From an uncultured Victivallis sp. (GTDB lineage Bacteria > Verrucomicrobiota > Lentisphaeria > Victivallales > Victivallaceae), in the NCBI RefSeq assembly GCF_944391105.1, contig NZ_CALXSK010000002.1, positions 107,149 through 171,148 on the forward strand: a stretch of DNA of 64,000 nt. The letters are read 5' to 3'. The first letter of the stretch is position 1; each line of letters opens with the position of its first letter. Made by a program: the position numbers and the translations under genes. The notes under the pieces are model-generated. The model worked only from the letters and a program-made list of their open reading frames with translations, made no database searches and had not been told where the DNA came from. Positions 54,294 to 63,240 of the stretch are shown here, in pieces.

Positions 54294-55630
54294 GGTTGTT
54301 CTCCACCGTTCGCGTTGCAGAAACTCCGGATTTCCCGGATCATATAGTCGAGTTTTTCGCGGGTCATGCCGGGGTAGACCCCGATCCAGAATGCGTCGTT
54401 CATGAGCTTGTCCGTGTTCGTAAGCGCCCCCGATATCCGGTAGTCAACTCCCTCTTTCAATGTCTCGAAACATGGATGGCGCGTCAGATTCCCCGCAAAC
54501 AGATTCCGGGTCTGGATTCCGTGCCTCTCCAGGTGCGCAACCAGTTCGTTGCGCGTGAAATGCGCTTCCCCGGTCAGCGTCATCAGAAAGCCGAACCACG
54601 ACGGTTCCGATTCAGGTTCCGCTTTGAACAGCGACAATTCCGGCAGATCTTTCAGCTGCTCGTACAGATAGTCGAAGTTTTCCCGCCGCCGCCGCGTGAA
54701 CTCATCGAGCCGCGCAAGCTGCGCACAGCCCACCGCCGCCTGCAGATCCGTCGCCTTCAAATTGTAACCGAAGTGACTGTACACATATTTGTGATCGTAC
54801 CCCTCCGGCAACGTCCCGAATTTCCCCGTGAACCGGTGACCGCACCGGTTGTCTTCGCCCGAAGCGCAGCTGCAGTCCCGTCCCCAGTCCCGCAGCGACA
54901 GCGCGATCTTCGCAAGCAGCGGATCGTCCGTGTAAACTGCTCCCCCTTCGCCCGTGGTCATGTGGTGCGGCGGATAGAAACTCGATGTGCCGATGTCTCC
55001 CCACGTCCCCGTGAGCCGCCCCGCGTATTTCGACCCGAGCGCATCGCAGTTGTCCTCAATGAGCCACAGATCGTGCCGTTTGCAGAACTCTTTGACCGCA
55101 TCGATTCTGAACGGATTCCCGAGCGTGTGCGCAAGCATCACCGCCCGCGTCCGCTCCGAAAGCGCCGGCTCCAGCTGCGTGACGTCCACGTTCGCCGTCG
55201 CCAAATCCACATCCACGAAGACTGGAATCGCCCCGAACTGCACGATCGGCGCCACCGTCGTCGGAAAACCCGCCGCCACCGTGATGACCTCGTCCCCGCG
55301 CCGGATCCGCCTCTCCCCGAGCAGCGGCGAGGTCAGCGTCATGAACGCCAGCAGATTCGCCGAAGATCCCGAGTTGACGAAAAGCGCCCTCTTCAAACCG
55401 AGAAACTTCGCCAGCCCCGTTTCAAATTCGCGCGTATACCGTCCCGCCGTCAGCCAGAATTCGAGCGCCGCATCGACCAGATTCGTCATCTCTTCCAAAC
55501 CGTAGACGCGCCCCGCATAATTGATCCGGCTTTTCCCCGGTTCGAACGCGGAGTCCTCCTGCGTTTGTTTCGCTTCGCAATAGTTTTTCGTCAGCGCGAG
55601 AATCTCTTCGCGCAATTTCATCGCATCCAT
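54290..55630 (-). CDS. rfbH: CDP-4-keto-6-deoxyglucose 3-dehydrase
   Basis: 446 aa. It removes the C3 hydroxyl of CDP-4-keto-6-deoxyglucose using PMP and an Fe-S centre. The aspartate-aminotransferase fold is clear (VITVAAGFPTTVAPIVQFG; LIEDNCDALGSKY), but the PLP lysine is replaced by histidine in SSFYPPHHMTTGEGG near residue 218, as in RfbH/DdhC. A Cys-rich stretch (CSCASGEDNRCGHRF) supplies the iron-sulfur ligands. The partner reductase (RfbI/AscD-like) is not in the window. It overlaps rfbG and the NeuB-like gene. Confidence 0.93.
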   Translation of the reverse strand: MDAMKLREEILALTKNYCEAKQTQEDSAFEPGKSRINYAGRVYGLEEMTNLVDAALEFWLTAGRYTREFETGLAKFLGLKRALFVNSGSSANLLAFMTLTSPLLGERRIRRGDEVITVAAGFPTTVAPIVQFGAIPVFVDVDLATANVDVTQLEPALSERTRAVMLAHTLGNPFRIDAVKEFCKRHDLWLIEDNCDALGSKYAGRLTGTWGDIGTSSFYPPHHMTTGEGGAVYTDDPLLAKIALSLRDWGRDCSCASGEDNRCGHRFTGKFGTLPEGYDHKYVYSHFGYNLKATDLQAAVGCAQLARLDEFTRRRRENFDYLYEQLKDLPELSLFKAEPESEPSWFGFLMTLTGEAHFTRNELVAHLERHGIQTRNLFAGNLTRHPCFETLKEGVDYRISGALTNTDKLMNDAFWIGVYPGMTREKLDYMIREIRSFCNANGGEQP

Positions 55631-56688
55631 ACGACTCCCCTTTCCGCGGCGGCGGCGAGGTATCCGTCGAGATCCGCCGCCGTGTCGACCGCTCCGGTCT
55701 CATAAAAATCCCGATACCACTCCGCTGTCCGGCGGATCGCTTCCCCCGCACTCCATACGCCGTGCCAGTGAAGTTCACGCTCCGCTTTCGCGCAGTCGAG
55801 CTGAAGCAGTTTCGTTTCGTGCGGCGCATCCGGCTGCGGCGCAAACCGGAACTCCACCCGCGGCCAGAAGCGTTTCATCTGCGCGGCGACTTCCCCGACC
55901 GTCAGCGCGTCGTTTTCGGCCGGGCCGAAATTCCATCCCGTCGCCGCCTGCGTCTCTCCCTCGAAGAGCCGCTGCCCGAGCAGCAGGTAGCCGCCGAGCG
56001 GTTCGAGCACATGCTGCCACGGCCGCACCGCGTCGGGGCTGCGCAGCGGTTCGCATTCCCCGCGGGCCGCGGCGCGCACCAGATCCGGAATCAGCCGGTC
56101 CGCCGCCCAGTCGCCTCCGCCGATCACATTGCCCGCCCGCGCGGTCGCGAGCAGCGTCCCCCCGCGGGTGAAGAAGCTGTCGCGGTAACTCGCCGCCAGG
56201 AGCTCCTGACACGCCTTGGAGGCGCTGTACGGATCGTATCCGCCGAGCGGATCCTCTTCGCGGTGTCCGCGGGGAGATTCGTCGTTCCGGTAACATTTAT
56301 CGCTTGTGACGATCACGATCGCCCGGGCTCCGCCGGTCGAACGGAGCGCCTCGAGCAGATTCACCATTCCGCCCACGTTCACGGCGAACGTCAGTGCCGG
56401 TTCCGCATACGACTTCCGGACCAGCGGTTGCGCTGCGAGGTGAAAGACGATTTCCGGCCGGAAATCGCGCACGATTCCGGAGACATGTTCCGCGTCCCGC
56501 AGATCGCACCACTCCGAACGCAGTTCCGGTTTGAGCAGATTGTAATGGGAAACTTCCGTCTCCGGCGGCAGCGCGATTCCACACACCTCCGCGCCGAGGC
56601 GGCGCAGCCACATCACGAGCCAGCTCCCCTTGAACCCGGAGTGGCCCGTGACGAGCACCCGTTTCCCGTTGTAAACATCGCCGAACAC
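55618..56688 (-). CDS. rfbG: CDP-glucose 4,6-dehydratase
   Basis: 356 aa. It makes CDP-4-keto-6-deoxyglucose. The extended-SDR cofactor motif is VTGHSGFKGSWLV, the active Thr/Ser region VTSDKCYRN, and the catalytic YSASKACQE. The family marker RAGNVIGGGDWAADRLIPDL is intact. It lies 4 nt after rfbF and overlaps rfbH by 13 nt. Confidence 0.95.
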   Translation of the reverse strand: MFGDVYNGKRVLVTGHSGFKGSWLVMWLRRLGAEVCGIALPPETEVSHYNLLKPELRSEWCDLRDAEHVSGIVRDFRPEIVFHLAAQPLVRKSYAEPALTFAVNVGGMVNLLEALRSTGGARAIVIVTSDKCYRNDESPRGHREEDPLGGYDPYSASKACQELLAASYRDSFFTRGGTLLATARAGNVIGGGDWAADRLIPDLVRAAARGECEPLRSPDAVRPWQHVLEPLGGYLLLGQRLFEGETQAATGWNFGPAENDALTVGEVAAQMKRFWPRVEFRFAPQPDAPHETKLLQLDCAKAERELHWHGVWSAGEAIRRTAEWYRDFYETGAVDTAADLDGYLAAAAERGVVWMR

Positions 56689-56692
56689 CCGC

Positions 56693-57511
56693 TCACCTCT
56701 GCCAGTGTTTCGTCCAGGGGGCGCTGCCCGAATTCCAGAGATCGTTCAGGAGCTTGTGTTCGCGCGGGGTGTCCATGCACTGCCAGAACCCGTTGTGGCG
56801 CAGTGCGGCAAGCTGGCGGTCTTTCAGAATCTCCTGCATCGGCCGCGCTTCGAAGTAGCAGTCCGGACGCCCTTCCAGATAGCGGGAGACGATCTCCCGG
56901 TCCGCCACCATGAATCCCCCGTTGATGTAACGGCTGCTGGAAATCGGTTTTTCGGCGAATCCCTCCACCAGATTCCCCCTGAATTTCATTTCGCCGAAGC
57001 GCCCGTCCGGATGAACGGCGGAAAGAGTCAGAAGTTTGCCGTTTTTTCGATGAAACGCGAGCAGTTCCCCGATGTCGAGATCCGAAACCCCGTCGCCGTA
57101 GGTGAGGAAAAACTCCCGGTCCTCCGGCTTCAGATAACGCGAAGCCCGCAGAATCCGCCCCCCGGTCATGGTTTCGATTCCGGTGTCGGCGAGCGTCACC
57201 TCCCAGTCCGCCTCGAACGTTTCACCGTGGTAGGTGATGCCGTGATCTTTGCCGAGACGCACCGTGATGTCGGTCGAACGGGCGTGGAAGTTCAGAAAAT
57301 AGTCGATGAACTCCTCGCGCTTGTAGCCGAGGCAGAGAATGAAACGCTTGACTCCGAACGCGGCGTATCCGCGCATGATATGCCAGATGATCGGCTGCTC
57401 CCCGATCGGAACCATCGGTTTCGGCAGCAGCTCGGTCACTTCCCGCAGTCGAGTCCCCTGTCCGCCGCAGAGTATCATCGCCGGCGGCATCGGTTGTTGC
57501 GATTCTGTCAT
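56693..57511 (-). CDS. rfbF: Glucose-1-phosphate cytidylyltransferase
   Basis: 272 aa. It makes CDP-glucose, the first step of CDP-dideoxyhexose synthesis. Nucleotidyltransferase motifs: MILCGGQGTRLREVTELLPK, FFLTYGDGVSD, FAEKP, then a C-terminal YFEARPMQEILKDRQLAAL. It is the first gene of a minus-strand run with mostly overlapping or nearly overlapping genes down to 45426. Confidence 0.96.
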   Translation of the reverse strand: MTESQQPMPPAMILCGGQGTRLREVTELLPKPMVPIGEQPIIWHIMRGYAAFGVKRFILCLGYKREEFIDYFLNFHARSTDITVRLGKDHGITYHGETFEADWEVTLADTGIETMTGGRILRASRYLKPEDREFFLTYGDGVSDLDIGELLAFHRKNGKLLTLSAVHPDGRFGEMKFRGNLVEGFAEKPISSSRYINGGFMVADREIVSRYLEGRPDCYFEARPMQEILKDRQLAALRHNGFWQCMDTPREHKLLNDLWNSGSAPWTKHWQR

Positions 57512-57587
57512 GCCGTATCCTTTCCTTAGTGCGGGGGTAATGTATCATCTTCCCGGGAAAAAGTCAACCGCTGCATTCCCACCCCGC

Positions 57588-57628
57588 AAAAAAAGACTCC
57601 CCGTTCCACGGCGGAAGGGAGAGTCTTT
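57588..57628 (-). terminator. Terminator of the 62-aa protein gene
   Basis: On the minus strand AAAGACTCTCCC pairs with GGGGAGTCTTT, followed by a run of seven T. AGGGAGAGTCTT (plus strand) is repeated just inside the gene end at about 57643. Confidence 0.75.
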
Positions 57629-57652
57629 GACTTCTCGGCAGAAGGGAGAGTC

Positions 57653-57841
57653 TTATTTCTTCAGCTGGGCCTTGGCCTTTTCCCAGACATCCTTGCCGAC
57701 GAAAGCGGTCAGGCTGCGGCCGTCCGCCGTCTTGCCCTTGAACGCATAGCGCTTGCGGCCGGCGTCGCCGAACGTCACGCAGTCGAGAACATCAGCGCTG
57801 ACCTTGGCTTTGGCCTTCACATCGTAAAAATCATGCTTCAT
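57653..57841 (-). CDS. 62-aa basic protein of unknown function
   Basis: The sequence is Lys-rich and soluble: MKHDFYDVKAKAKVSADVLD, then TFGDAGRKRYAFKGKT, and ends VWEKAKAQLKK. Beta strands with a helical tail are likely, and the basic charge would allow nucleic-acid binding, though no known motif is present. A GGAGGGAG ribosome site, a perfect-TATAAT promoter and a terminator frame it as an independent gene. Confidence 0.75.
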   Translation of the reverse strand: MKHDFYDVKAKAKVSADVLDCVTFGDAGRKRYAFKGKTADGRSLTAFVGKDVWEKAKAQLKK

Positions 57842-57890
57842 CGTTCAACTCCCTCCTGTTTGTTGTGGTGAGCCGTGGTAACTGTGTGTA

Positions 57891-57919
57891 ATTATACTTA
57901 ACGTTGCTCATAAAATCAA
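57891..57919 (-). promoter_or_regulatory. Sigma-70-like promoter of the 62-aa protein gene
   Basis: On the minus strand: TTGATT (57914-57919), 17-nt spacer, TATAAT (57891-57896), about 50 nt before the ATG. Confidence 0.7.
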
Positions 57920-57996
57920 GCTCAAAACCGGAAAATCAGTCAAAAAAAACGAATTTTTCTCTGTTTGACTCTTTATTTCAGTCAAAAACGCCGGTT

Positions 57997-58743
57997 TCAG
58001 CGCTTGAATGCCACGGCCCGAAGCCGTCGGTAATCGACGATGAACTCACTGCCGTTCCAGAGCAGCGGACGGCAGGCGGTCTCGACCTCCGTGAGGATCT
58101 GCTCCTGCACCGAGGCGCTGAATGGTTCAAGATCGCTCTTCAGAAAACGGCACACCCAGTGACGAAGTCCGTCTGCTCCGCCAGGCAGCGGCGTCTGCCG
58201 GTCGAATTCGAGCACGCGCTCCGGCTCAAACCGCGCCGCTTTCAGCCGGTCGAAGAACTCGTCCGGGGTCGGGCAGTAGAACCGTTCGCGGTATTCCCGG
58301 CCGTGTCGCGCGCTCGCAGCCGCAAACGCCTGGCGCATCGTGGCGATATTGCTCGCCGCACCGAATTCGCATACGAGCTTGCCGCCCGGCTTCAGCGCCC
58401 GGCGGATCTCCGCAAGCAGGTGGTCCACGTCCGGAATCCAGTGAAACACCGAATTCGAAAACACCGTGTCGAACTCTTCGTCGTAGGGCAGCTCGAGCGC
58501 GTCGATCTCCGCGAACATGAGTTCCGGATGGCTGTAGCGCGCCTTGACGATCATCTCCGCCGAGTTGTCGATCCCGAGTACGTCGGCCCCGTTCGCCGCG
58601 AGCACCGCCGTGAGGTCGCCCGTCCCGCAGCCGAGGTCGAGAATCTTCTGTCCCGGCGAGGTGTCCACGTGCACCATGAGCGTTTTTCCGTATTCGGAAA
58701 TGACGTTGGTTTCAGCCGGTTGTGTCTGATCTTTCCTCTCCAT
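57997..58743 (-). CDS. Class I SAM-dependent methyltransferase (trans-aconitate methyltransferase-like)
   Basis: 248 aa. SAM-binding motifs: ILDLGCGTGDLTAVLAANGA, the acidic GIDNSAEMI, and FDTVFSNSVFHWIPD. The FHWI segment and size recall the Tam-like group of small-molecule O-methyltransferases. The substrate is unknown. It lies 12 nt after leuA and so is probably co-transcribed. A weak TTTGACT dyad lies just downstream. Confidence 0.82.
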   Translation of the reverse strand: MERKDQTQPAETNVISEYGKTLMVHVDTSPGQKILDLGCGTGDLTAVLAANGADVLGIDNSAEMIVKARYSHPELMFAEIDALELPYDEEFDTVFSNSVFHWIPDVDHLLAEIRRALKPGGKLVCEFGAASNIATMRQAFAAASARHGREYRERFYCPTPDEFFDRLKAARFEPERVLEFDRQTPLPGGADGLRHWVCRFLKSDLEPFSASVQEQILTEVETACRPLLWNGSEFIVDYRRLRAVAFKR

Positions 58744-58755
58744 CTTTCCTCCCCG

Positions 58756-60444
58756 TCACTCTTCCAGAGTATGATTGATCGCATTGACGATCGCGCGGAT
58801 CGCCGCGAGATTGATGTTTCTGTCGATTCCGGCGCCGTAGATCATCCGCCCGGAATTGTCGCGAATCCCGACGTAGGCGGCCGCCTGCGCCGTCGCTCCC
58901 CGCCCGAGCGCGTGTTCGCTGTACTCCTCGAGCTGGAACTCCGGAATCGCCCCGCATTTGTGCAGCGCCGCCGTCGCCGCTTCGATCGGCCCGCCGCCGA
59001 CTCCGGAAACCGCGTAGAGTACGCCGCGCGATTTGAGTTCGAGCTCCACGCCGGTCTTGTCCGGCTCTCCCGGAACCGGCCGCTGGATTCGGAATCCCTC
59101 GAGCCGGATTGCCGCTCCCGCCGGTTCGAGAATCTTCTCGCGGAAGATCCGGTAGACCTCCGCCGGCGTGAGTTCGCGCCCGGTCGTTTCCGCCTCGCGC
59201 TGGACGGCGAATGCGACCATCGGCTGCATCTCTTTCGGCAGCCGGATTCCATAGACGTACTCGAGCACGTAGGCCACGCCCCCTTTGCCGGACTGGCTGT
59301 TGATCCGGATCAATCCGTCGTAACTGCGCCCGAGGTCGGCCGGATCGATATGCAGATAAGGCATCTTCCACCCCTGGCCGAAGAATTCGGCGATCTCCTC
59401 CCGGCGCGCCATCCCCTTGCGGATCGCATCCTGGTGAGTGCCGGAAAACGCGGTGAACACGAGCTCCCCCGTGTACGGCGCCCGCGGACTCAACCGGATG
59501 CCGGATGCCTCCTCGATGAACCGGACCATATCCGGGAGACGGGAGAAATCGATCCCCGGCTCGATTCCGCGCGACTTCAAGTTCAGAGCGAATGTGACCA
59601 GATCCATGTTGCCGGTGCGTTCCCCGTGGCCGCAGAGAGTCCCCTCGACCCGTTCCGCTCCCGCAAGCACGGCCATTTCGGCGGCGGCGACCGCGCACCC
59701 CTGGTCGTTGTGGGTGTGGACGCTGATCGTCGTATGATCCGCTCCGGAGTAGCGGCGGAGGAACGCTTCGATCATGTCGGCATACTCGTAAGGGGCGCGG
59801 CGCTCGACCGTCGCGGGGAGATTCAGCACGAAATCGCGTTTGTCGCGCGGGCGCCAGACTTCGCGGACCGCTTCGGCAAGTTCCGTGACGAAACCGAGAT
59901 CGCTGTCGGAGAACTCCTCCGGAGAAAATTCGTAGCGAACCTGATCGCGCATTCCGGCGGCCTCAACCTGTTCGGCGATCATGCGGGTGCCTTCGACGGC
60001 GGTGCGCATGAGTTCCTCCGGTGTTTTCCCGAGCACGAATCTGCCGTGCAGTTCGCTTGTGGCGATGTAGCAGTGGACGGTCGCGGCGCGGACGCCCGCG
60101 ATCGCCTGGATCGTGCGTTCGATCAGGTCCTGCCGGGCGGCGGTGAGCACATTGATCCGGACGCCGTCCGGGATCTGCCCGTCTCCGATCAATCTGCGGA
60201 CGAACTCGAACTCCTCGGTCGAGGCGGCGGGATAGGCAACCTCGATTTCGCGGAATCCCATCTCGCAGAGCATGCGGAAGTAGCGGAGCTTGGTTTCGAC
60301 GTTCATCGGGCGTGCGAACGCCTGATTGCCGTCGCGCAGATCGACCGGCACCCAGATCGGCGGGGCCGTGAGGCGCCGGGTGGGCCAGACGCGGTTTTCG
60401 ATTTCGATTGGTCCGGGGGCTTTGTATTTCGGATACGAATTCAT
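58756..60444 (-). CDS. leuA: 2-isopropylmalate synthase
   Basis: 562 aa from the ATG at 60444, which has GGAGAAAG upstream; an ATG at 60468 is the alternative. It condenses acetyl-CoA with 2-oxoisovalerate, the first leucine-specific step. HMGL-like barrel: WVPVDLRDGNQAFARPM, ISVHTHNDQGCAVA (metal His), VEGTLCGHGERTGN. The C-terminal regulatory LeuA-dimer domain is present (KTGVELELKSRGVLYAVSG). It has the long LeuA2-type N-terminus. A leader with a Leu-rich ORF precedes it. Confidence 0.95.
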   Translation of the reverse strand: MNSYPKYKAPGPIEIENRVWPTRRLTAPPIWVPVDLRDGNQAFARPMNVETKLRYFRMLCEMGFREIEVAYPAASTEEFEFVRRLIGDGQIPDGVRINVLTAARQDLIERTIQAIAGVRAATVHCYIATSELHGRFVLGKTPEELMRTAVEGTRMIAEQVEAAGMRDQVRYEFSPEEFSDSDLGFVTELAEAVREVWRPRDKRDFVLNLPATVERRAPYEYADMIEAFLRRYSGADHTTISVHTHNDQGCAVAAAEMAVLAGAERVEGTLCGHGERTGNMDLVTFALNLKSRGIEPGIDFSRLPDMVRFIEEASGIRLSPRAPYTGELVFTAFSGTHQDAIRKGMARREEIAEFFGQGWKMPYLHIDPADLGRSYDGLIRINSQSGKGGVAYVLEYVYGIRLPKEMQPMVAFAVQREAETTGRELTPAEVYRIFREKILEPAGAAIRLEGFRIQRPVPGEPDKTGVELELKSRGVLYAVSGVGGGPIEAATAALHKCGAIPEFQLEEYSEHALGRGATAQAAAYVGIRDNSGRMIYGAGIDRNINLAAIRAIVNAINHTLEE

Positions 60445-60483
60445 ACTTGCTTTCTCCAGTTCATTCATGCGTTTTGCGGTTTG

Positions 60484-60503
60484 AAAATTGCGCTTCGACG
60501 CAA
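60484..60503 (-). terminator. Possible attenuator hairpin before leuA
   Basis: On the minus strand TTGCG (60499-60503) pairs with CGCAA (60488-60492), followed by TTTT. A competing 7-bp pairing, GCTTCGA (60537-60543) with TCGAAGC (60492-60498), would block it. The stem is only 5 bp, so the assignment is tentative. Confidence 0.35.
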
Positions 60504-60601
60504 CCGGAGAACGGGAAGACGGACGCAGAACGGCGCTCGAAGCAAAGAAATGGGAACTCCGCCGATCCGGTCCGATCCGGGAAGGTGTCGCAGTGCGTCT
60601 T

Positions 60602-60730
60602 CACTCGGCCTGATCGGCGCTGGTAAGTCGCAGCAGCAGGGAGGAAAGCACGGGCGCAAAAAAACGCGGGGCGGCATTTTCAACGCCGTTCCGGATTCCT
60701 GCATCGGTTTTTCTCGGGAACGTTTCCATC
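60602..60730 (-). CDS. Leucine-rich leader peptide (42 aa)
   Basis: The ORF has an AGGAAAG site before the ATG and lies about 20 nt after a perfect -10. Its second half holds a Leu cluster, APVLSSLLLRLTSADQAE, with codons 28-35 (60626-60649) being five Leu of eight. The sequence after it can form competing stems before leuA. This is the layout of ribosome-mediated leucine attenuation, here predicted from sequence only; the long first half is atypical for leader peptides. Confidence 0.5.
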
Positions 60731-60757
60731 GTGCTTTCCTGTATTCCTTGAAAATTA

Positions 60758-60785
60758 TTATATCACTTTTCCGGCCGGAATCAAG
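60758..60785 (-). promoter_or_regulatory. Sigma-70-like promoter of the leuA leader
   Basis: On the minus strand: TTGATT (60780-60785), 16-nt spacer, TATAAT (60758-60763). Confidence 0.7.
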
Positions 60786-60885
60786 CCGCTTTTTCAAAAA
60801 AAAACGATATTTCGCGCAGGACGAATTGCGTCAGGGGGAAGGGAAACGCTCCTGTTCATCCCTGCGTACTTGGTGAGGGAGAATG

Positions 60886-60923
60886 GAAAAACGCGGGTCC
60901 CGGAAACATTGCCGGAACCCGCG
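60886..60923 (-). terminator. Terminator of the pseudopilin/beta-helix operon
   Basis: On the minus strand CGCGGGTTCCGG pairs with CCGGGACCCGCG (one mismatch) with an 8-nt loop, followed by TTTTTCC. Confidence 0.85.
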
Positions 60924-60929
60924 CTCCAC

Positions 60930-63191
60930 TTAAAGTGCGCCGCTCTCCTTAAGCGTTTTGATCAATTGCGGGATGTCCGCGCCCGCTCCTCCGGTTTTCC
61001 CTCCGGGAACAAGTTTTTCCAGCTGGGACGGGATATCGTCGTTCGGGTTGAGTTTCCCCCGGAAATTCGGATCGACAATGCGGCTTCCCCGGCCTGTTTT
61101 CGCAATGGCTTCGGCGTAAGCTCCCCAGAAAAGATTGTCGGACAACATCCACGATTTCTGGCGGCTGCGCAGTGTGAGCGGCGTCTCTGCCACGATCAGG
61201 TTGTCATGAAAATTCACCTTCTTCATCTGGATCGGATCCGCATCCCCCTTGCCCCAGTTCGCAATCAGGAACACCGCCTTGGAGTTATCAGGAGAAATGA
61301 CCGTGTTGTTATGGATGTCGATGTCGTCCAGATTGTTCCAGAGCGTGAAGACCGACATCCCGTCCGAGATGGAGAGATTGTTGCGCACCGTCGCCTTCCG
61401 GTTCAGCGTGTCCGCTTCCCCGCAGATCAGAATGAATCCGCCGCAGTTGTGGAAACTCAGATTGTTCTCCATCAGGGTGTTGAAGTTGTTTGTGTCCACA
61501 TCGAATCCCTGTCCGTCGCCGTTGCCCTGATGTTTTGCCGTGAACGCGGCGATGTTCCCGGAAATGACCGCGTTGTCGCAGCTCCACGGCCAGATCGCCA
61601 CGTTGGCCTCCCGTGCCGTCGCCGCTGCCCGGTAAACCACGTTGCCCGTCACCCGGACCCCGTCGCACGCCCACGGCACGATGCCGTCTCCTCCGATGTC
61701 GCTCAGGCGATTGCGGGAGATCCGCACCCCAGTGCTCGGGAACCAGTGTGTGCGCAACGCATGCGGCCACACCTGAAAGACGATTCCGGAGCGGCCTGTG
61801 TGCCGGATCGTGTTCTCCTCGATGACGAGATTGTGGAACCGGCTCGGTTTGCGGCTTCCGTCGATCTTGACGAGAATGCCGCCGCTCTCCTTGGCGTTCT
61901 GAGGTCCCTCCACATCGTGAATGTTCAGATTGTGGATACGGATGTTCTTTGCGATTCCGTAATTTTCCAGTTCAAGGGTCAAGCCGGTCTGGCGCCGTTT
62001 CCGGGCGTAGGGCGCGAAGAACGGATCGTCCCGGGTCAGCTTGATCTCTCTGCCGGGGAGTGTTATTTCAGTGACGTTCTCCGGAATCGTCTGCGTATTG
62101 ACCAGTTCGAGTTCCCCGATCTCCCAGTGGCTCTGGTTCTTCAGCCGGACGGCGTAGAGCACGTCTTTCACCGCGATGAGCGGGAGCTTGCCTTCTCCCC
62201 GGGCGTCGAGCCGGATCGGCGCATCCGCGCTGCCGCTGCCGCGCAGTTCGAGCGGAACATGCCAGACCGAACCCCGCTGAAGCCGGATCTGGTCGCCCGG
62301 CGCGAAAATCGTGGAACTGACCTTGTCCAGCGATTTCCAGGCCTTGTCGGGCGCGGTGCCGGGATTCGCGTCGTTTCCCTTTTCCGAGTCGACAAAGTAG
62401 ACGGTTTTCCCGGGGGAGCGACGCCACATCGGAATTCTGACCGTGAACGGTTCCGACCACTCCGATTCCGCACCGTGCGACCGGTTTTTGACCCGGTAAC
62501 GATAGGTCTTGCCGGGCTCGACGGCTGCGTCGGTGAAGGTGTGGAAGCCCGGCTGCGCTTCGCCGAGCGGGCGGAATTCGCCGTCCCCTTCGGCGCGTTC
62601 GACTGCGGCGCCGCGGCTGTTGTTGAGGTAGTTTCCGAACCGCAGCTGTGCGAGAAATGGGGTGCTGTCCACGTCGATGCCGCTGATCTGCGGTTTTTTC
62701 GGCGCGTCGGCGATTTCCGGAATCGGCCGGAGTCGAATCGTGTAGTTGTCGACGCCGACGGCGGAGCCCTTCGCCCCGTAACACCAGATGCTGATCTGCG
62801 TCAGATCCGGGGCGACCGGGAAGAGGGCGGTGCACTTCCGGTCGGTTCCGGTTTCGGAGAGCGTTCCGTAAACCTGTCCCGCGAAGCCGTTCCGGTCATT
62901 GAGCGTGATCTGCAACCCCGGTGTCCCGTTTTCCGGAACGTTGCGGAACCGGGCGGAGACTTCAACCCAGCCGGTTTCGTCCCGATTCCATCCGAGATTC
63001 CGGGTGAAGCCTCCGTCGAGAATCTCCACGTCGCCGCGCCGGCTCCGTTCCGATTCCGGCACGACTGCGACTTTCCCCCAGACCCGGTACGGCGCGAGCT
63101 GATTGGCCGTTTTCCATGGAAACAGATCCGTCGCAGTGCCCGGCAGCACGAGAAAAAGCAACGGAAGCAACAATAAAACATGAATTTTCAC
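60930..63191 (-). CDS. Secreted right-handed beta-helix protein with FnIII-like module
   Basis: 753 aa from the GTG at 63191, 9 nt after AAGGAG; a GTG at 63197 is possible. Signal peptide MKIHVLLLLPLLFLVLPGTA. Then a beta-sandwich (carbohydrate-binding-like, to about 160), an FnIII-like module (170-270), and from about 275 a pectate-lyase-like beta-helix (YFVDSEKGNDANPGTAPDKA, GIVFQVWPHALRT, NNTVISPDNSKAVFL). No catalytic residues can be named by eye. It may bind or cleave a polysaccharide outside the cell. A pseudopilin gene precedes it by 49 nt. Confidence 0.85.
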   Translation of the reverse strand: MKIHVLLLLPLLFLVLPGTATDLFPWKTANQLAPYRVWGKVAVVPESERSRRGDVEILDGGFTRNLGWNRDETGWVEVSARFRNVPENGTPGLQITLNDRNGFAGQVYGTLSETGTDRKCTALFPVAPDLTQISIWCYGAKGSAVGVDNYTIRLRPIPEIADAPKKPQISGIDVDSTPFLAQLRFGNYLNNSRGAAVERAEGDGEFRPLGEAQPGFHTFTDAAVEPGKTYRYRVKNRSHGAESEWSEPFTVRIPMWRRSPGKTVYFVDSEKGNDANPGTAPDKAWKSLDKVSSTIFAPGDQIRLQRGSVWHVPLELRGSGSADAPIRLDARGEGKLPLIAVKDVLYAVRLKNQSHWEIGELELVNTQTIPENVTEITLPGREIKLTRDDPFFAPYARKRRQTGLTLELENYGIAKNIRIHNLNIHDVEGPQNAKESGGILVKIDGSRKPSRFHNLVIEENTIRHTGRSGIVFQVWPHALRTHWFPSTGVRISRNRLSDIGGDGIVPWACDGVRVTGNVVYRAAATAREANVAIWPWSCDNAVISGNIAAFTAKHQGNGDGQGFDVDTNNFNTLMENNLSFHNCGGFILICGEADTLNRKATVRNNLSISDGMSVFTLWNNLDDIDIHNNTVISPDNSKAVFLIANWGKGDADPIQMKKVNFHDNLIVAETPLTLRSRQKSWMLSDNLFWGAYAEAIAKTGRGSRIVDPNFRGKLNPNDDIPSQLEKLVPGGKTGGAGADIPQLIKTLKESGAL

Positions 63192-63240
63192 AGGCACAAA
63201 CTCCTTAAGATGGTGATTTCAACCGTTTCCCGACCTCCGC

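Noticed and set aside
57904..60876. Open plus-strand frame of 990 codons opposite the methyltransferase and leuA
   Set aside because: Arg/Pro/His-rich shadow without motifs; the opposite strand has two intact enzymes.
60870..63176. Open plus-strand frame of 768 codons opposite the beta-helix gene
   Set aside because: Antisense shadow; the minus strand has a signal peptide, ribosome site and terminator.
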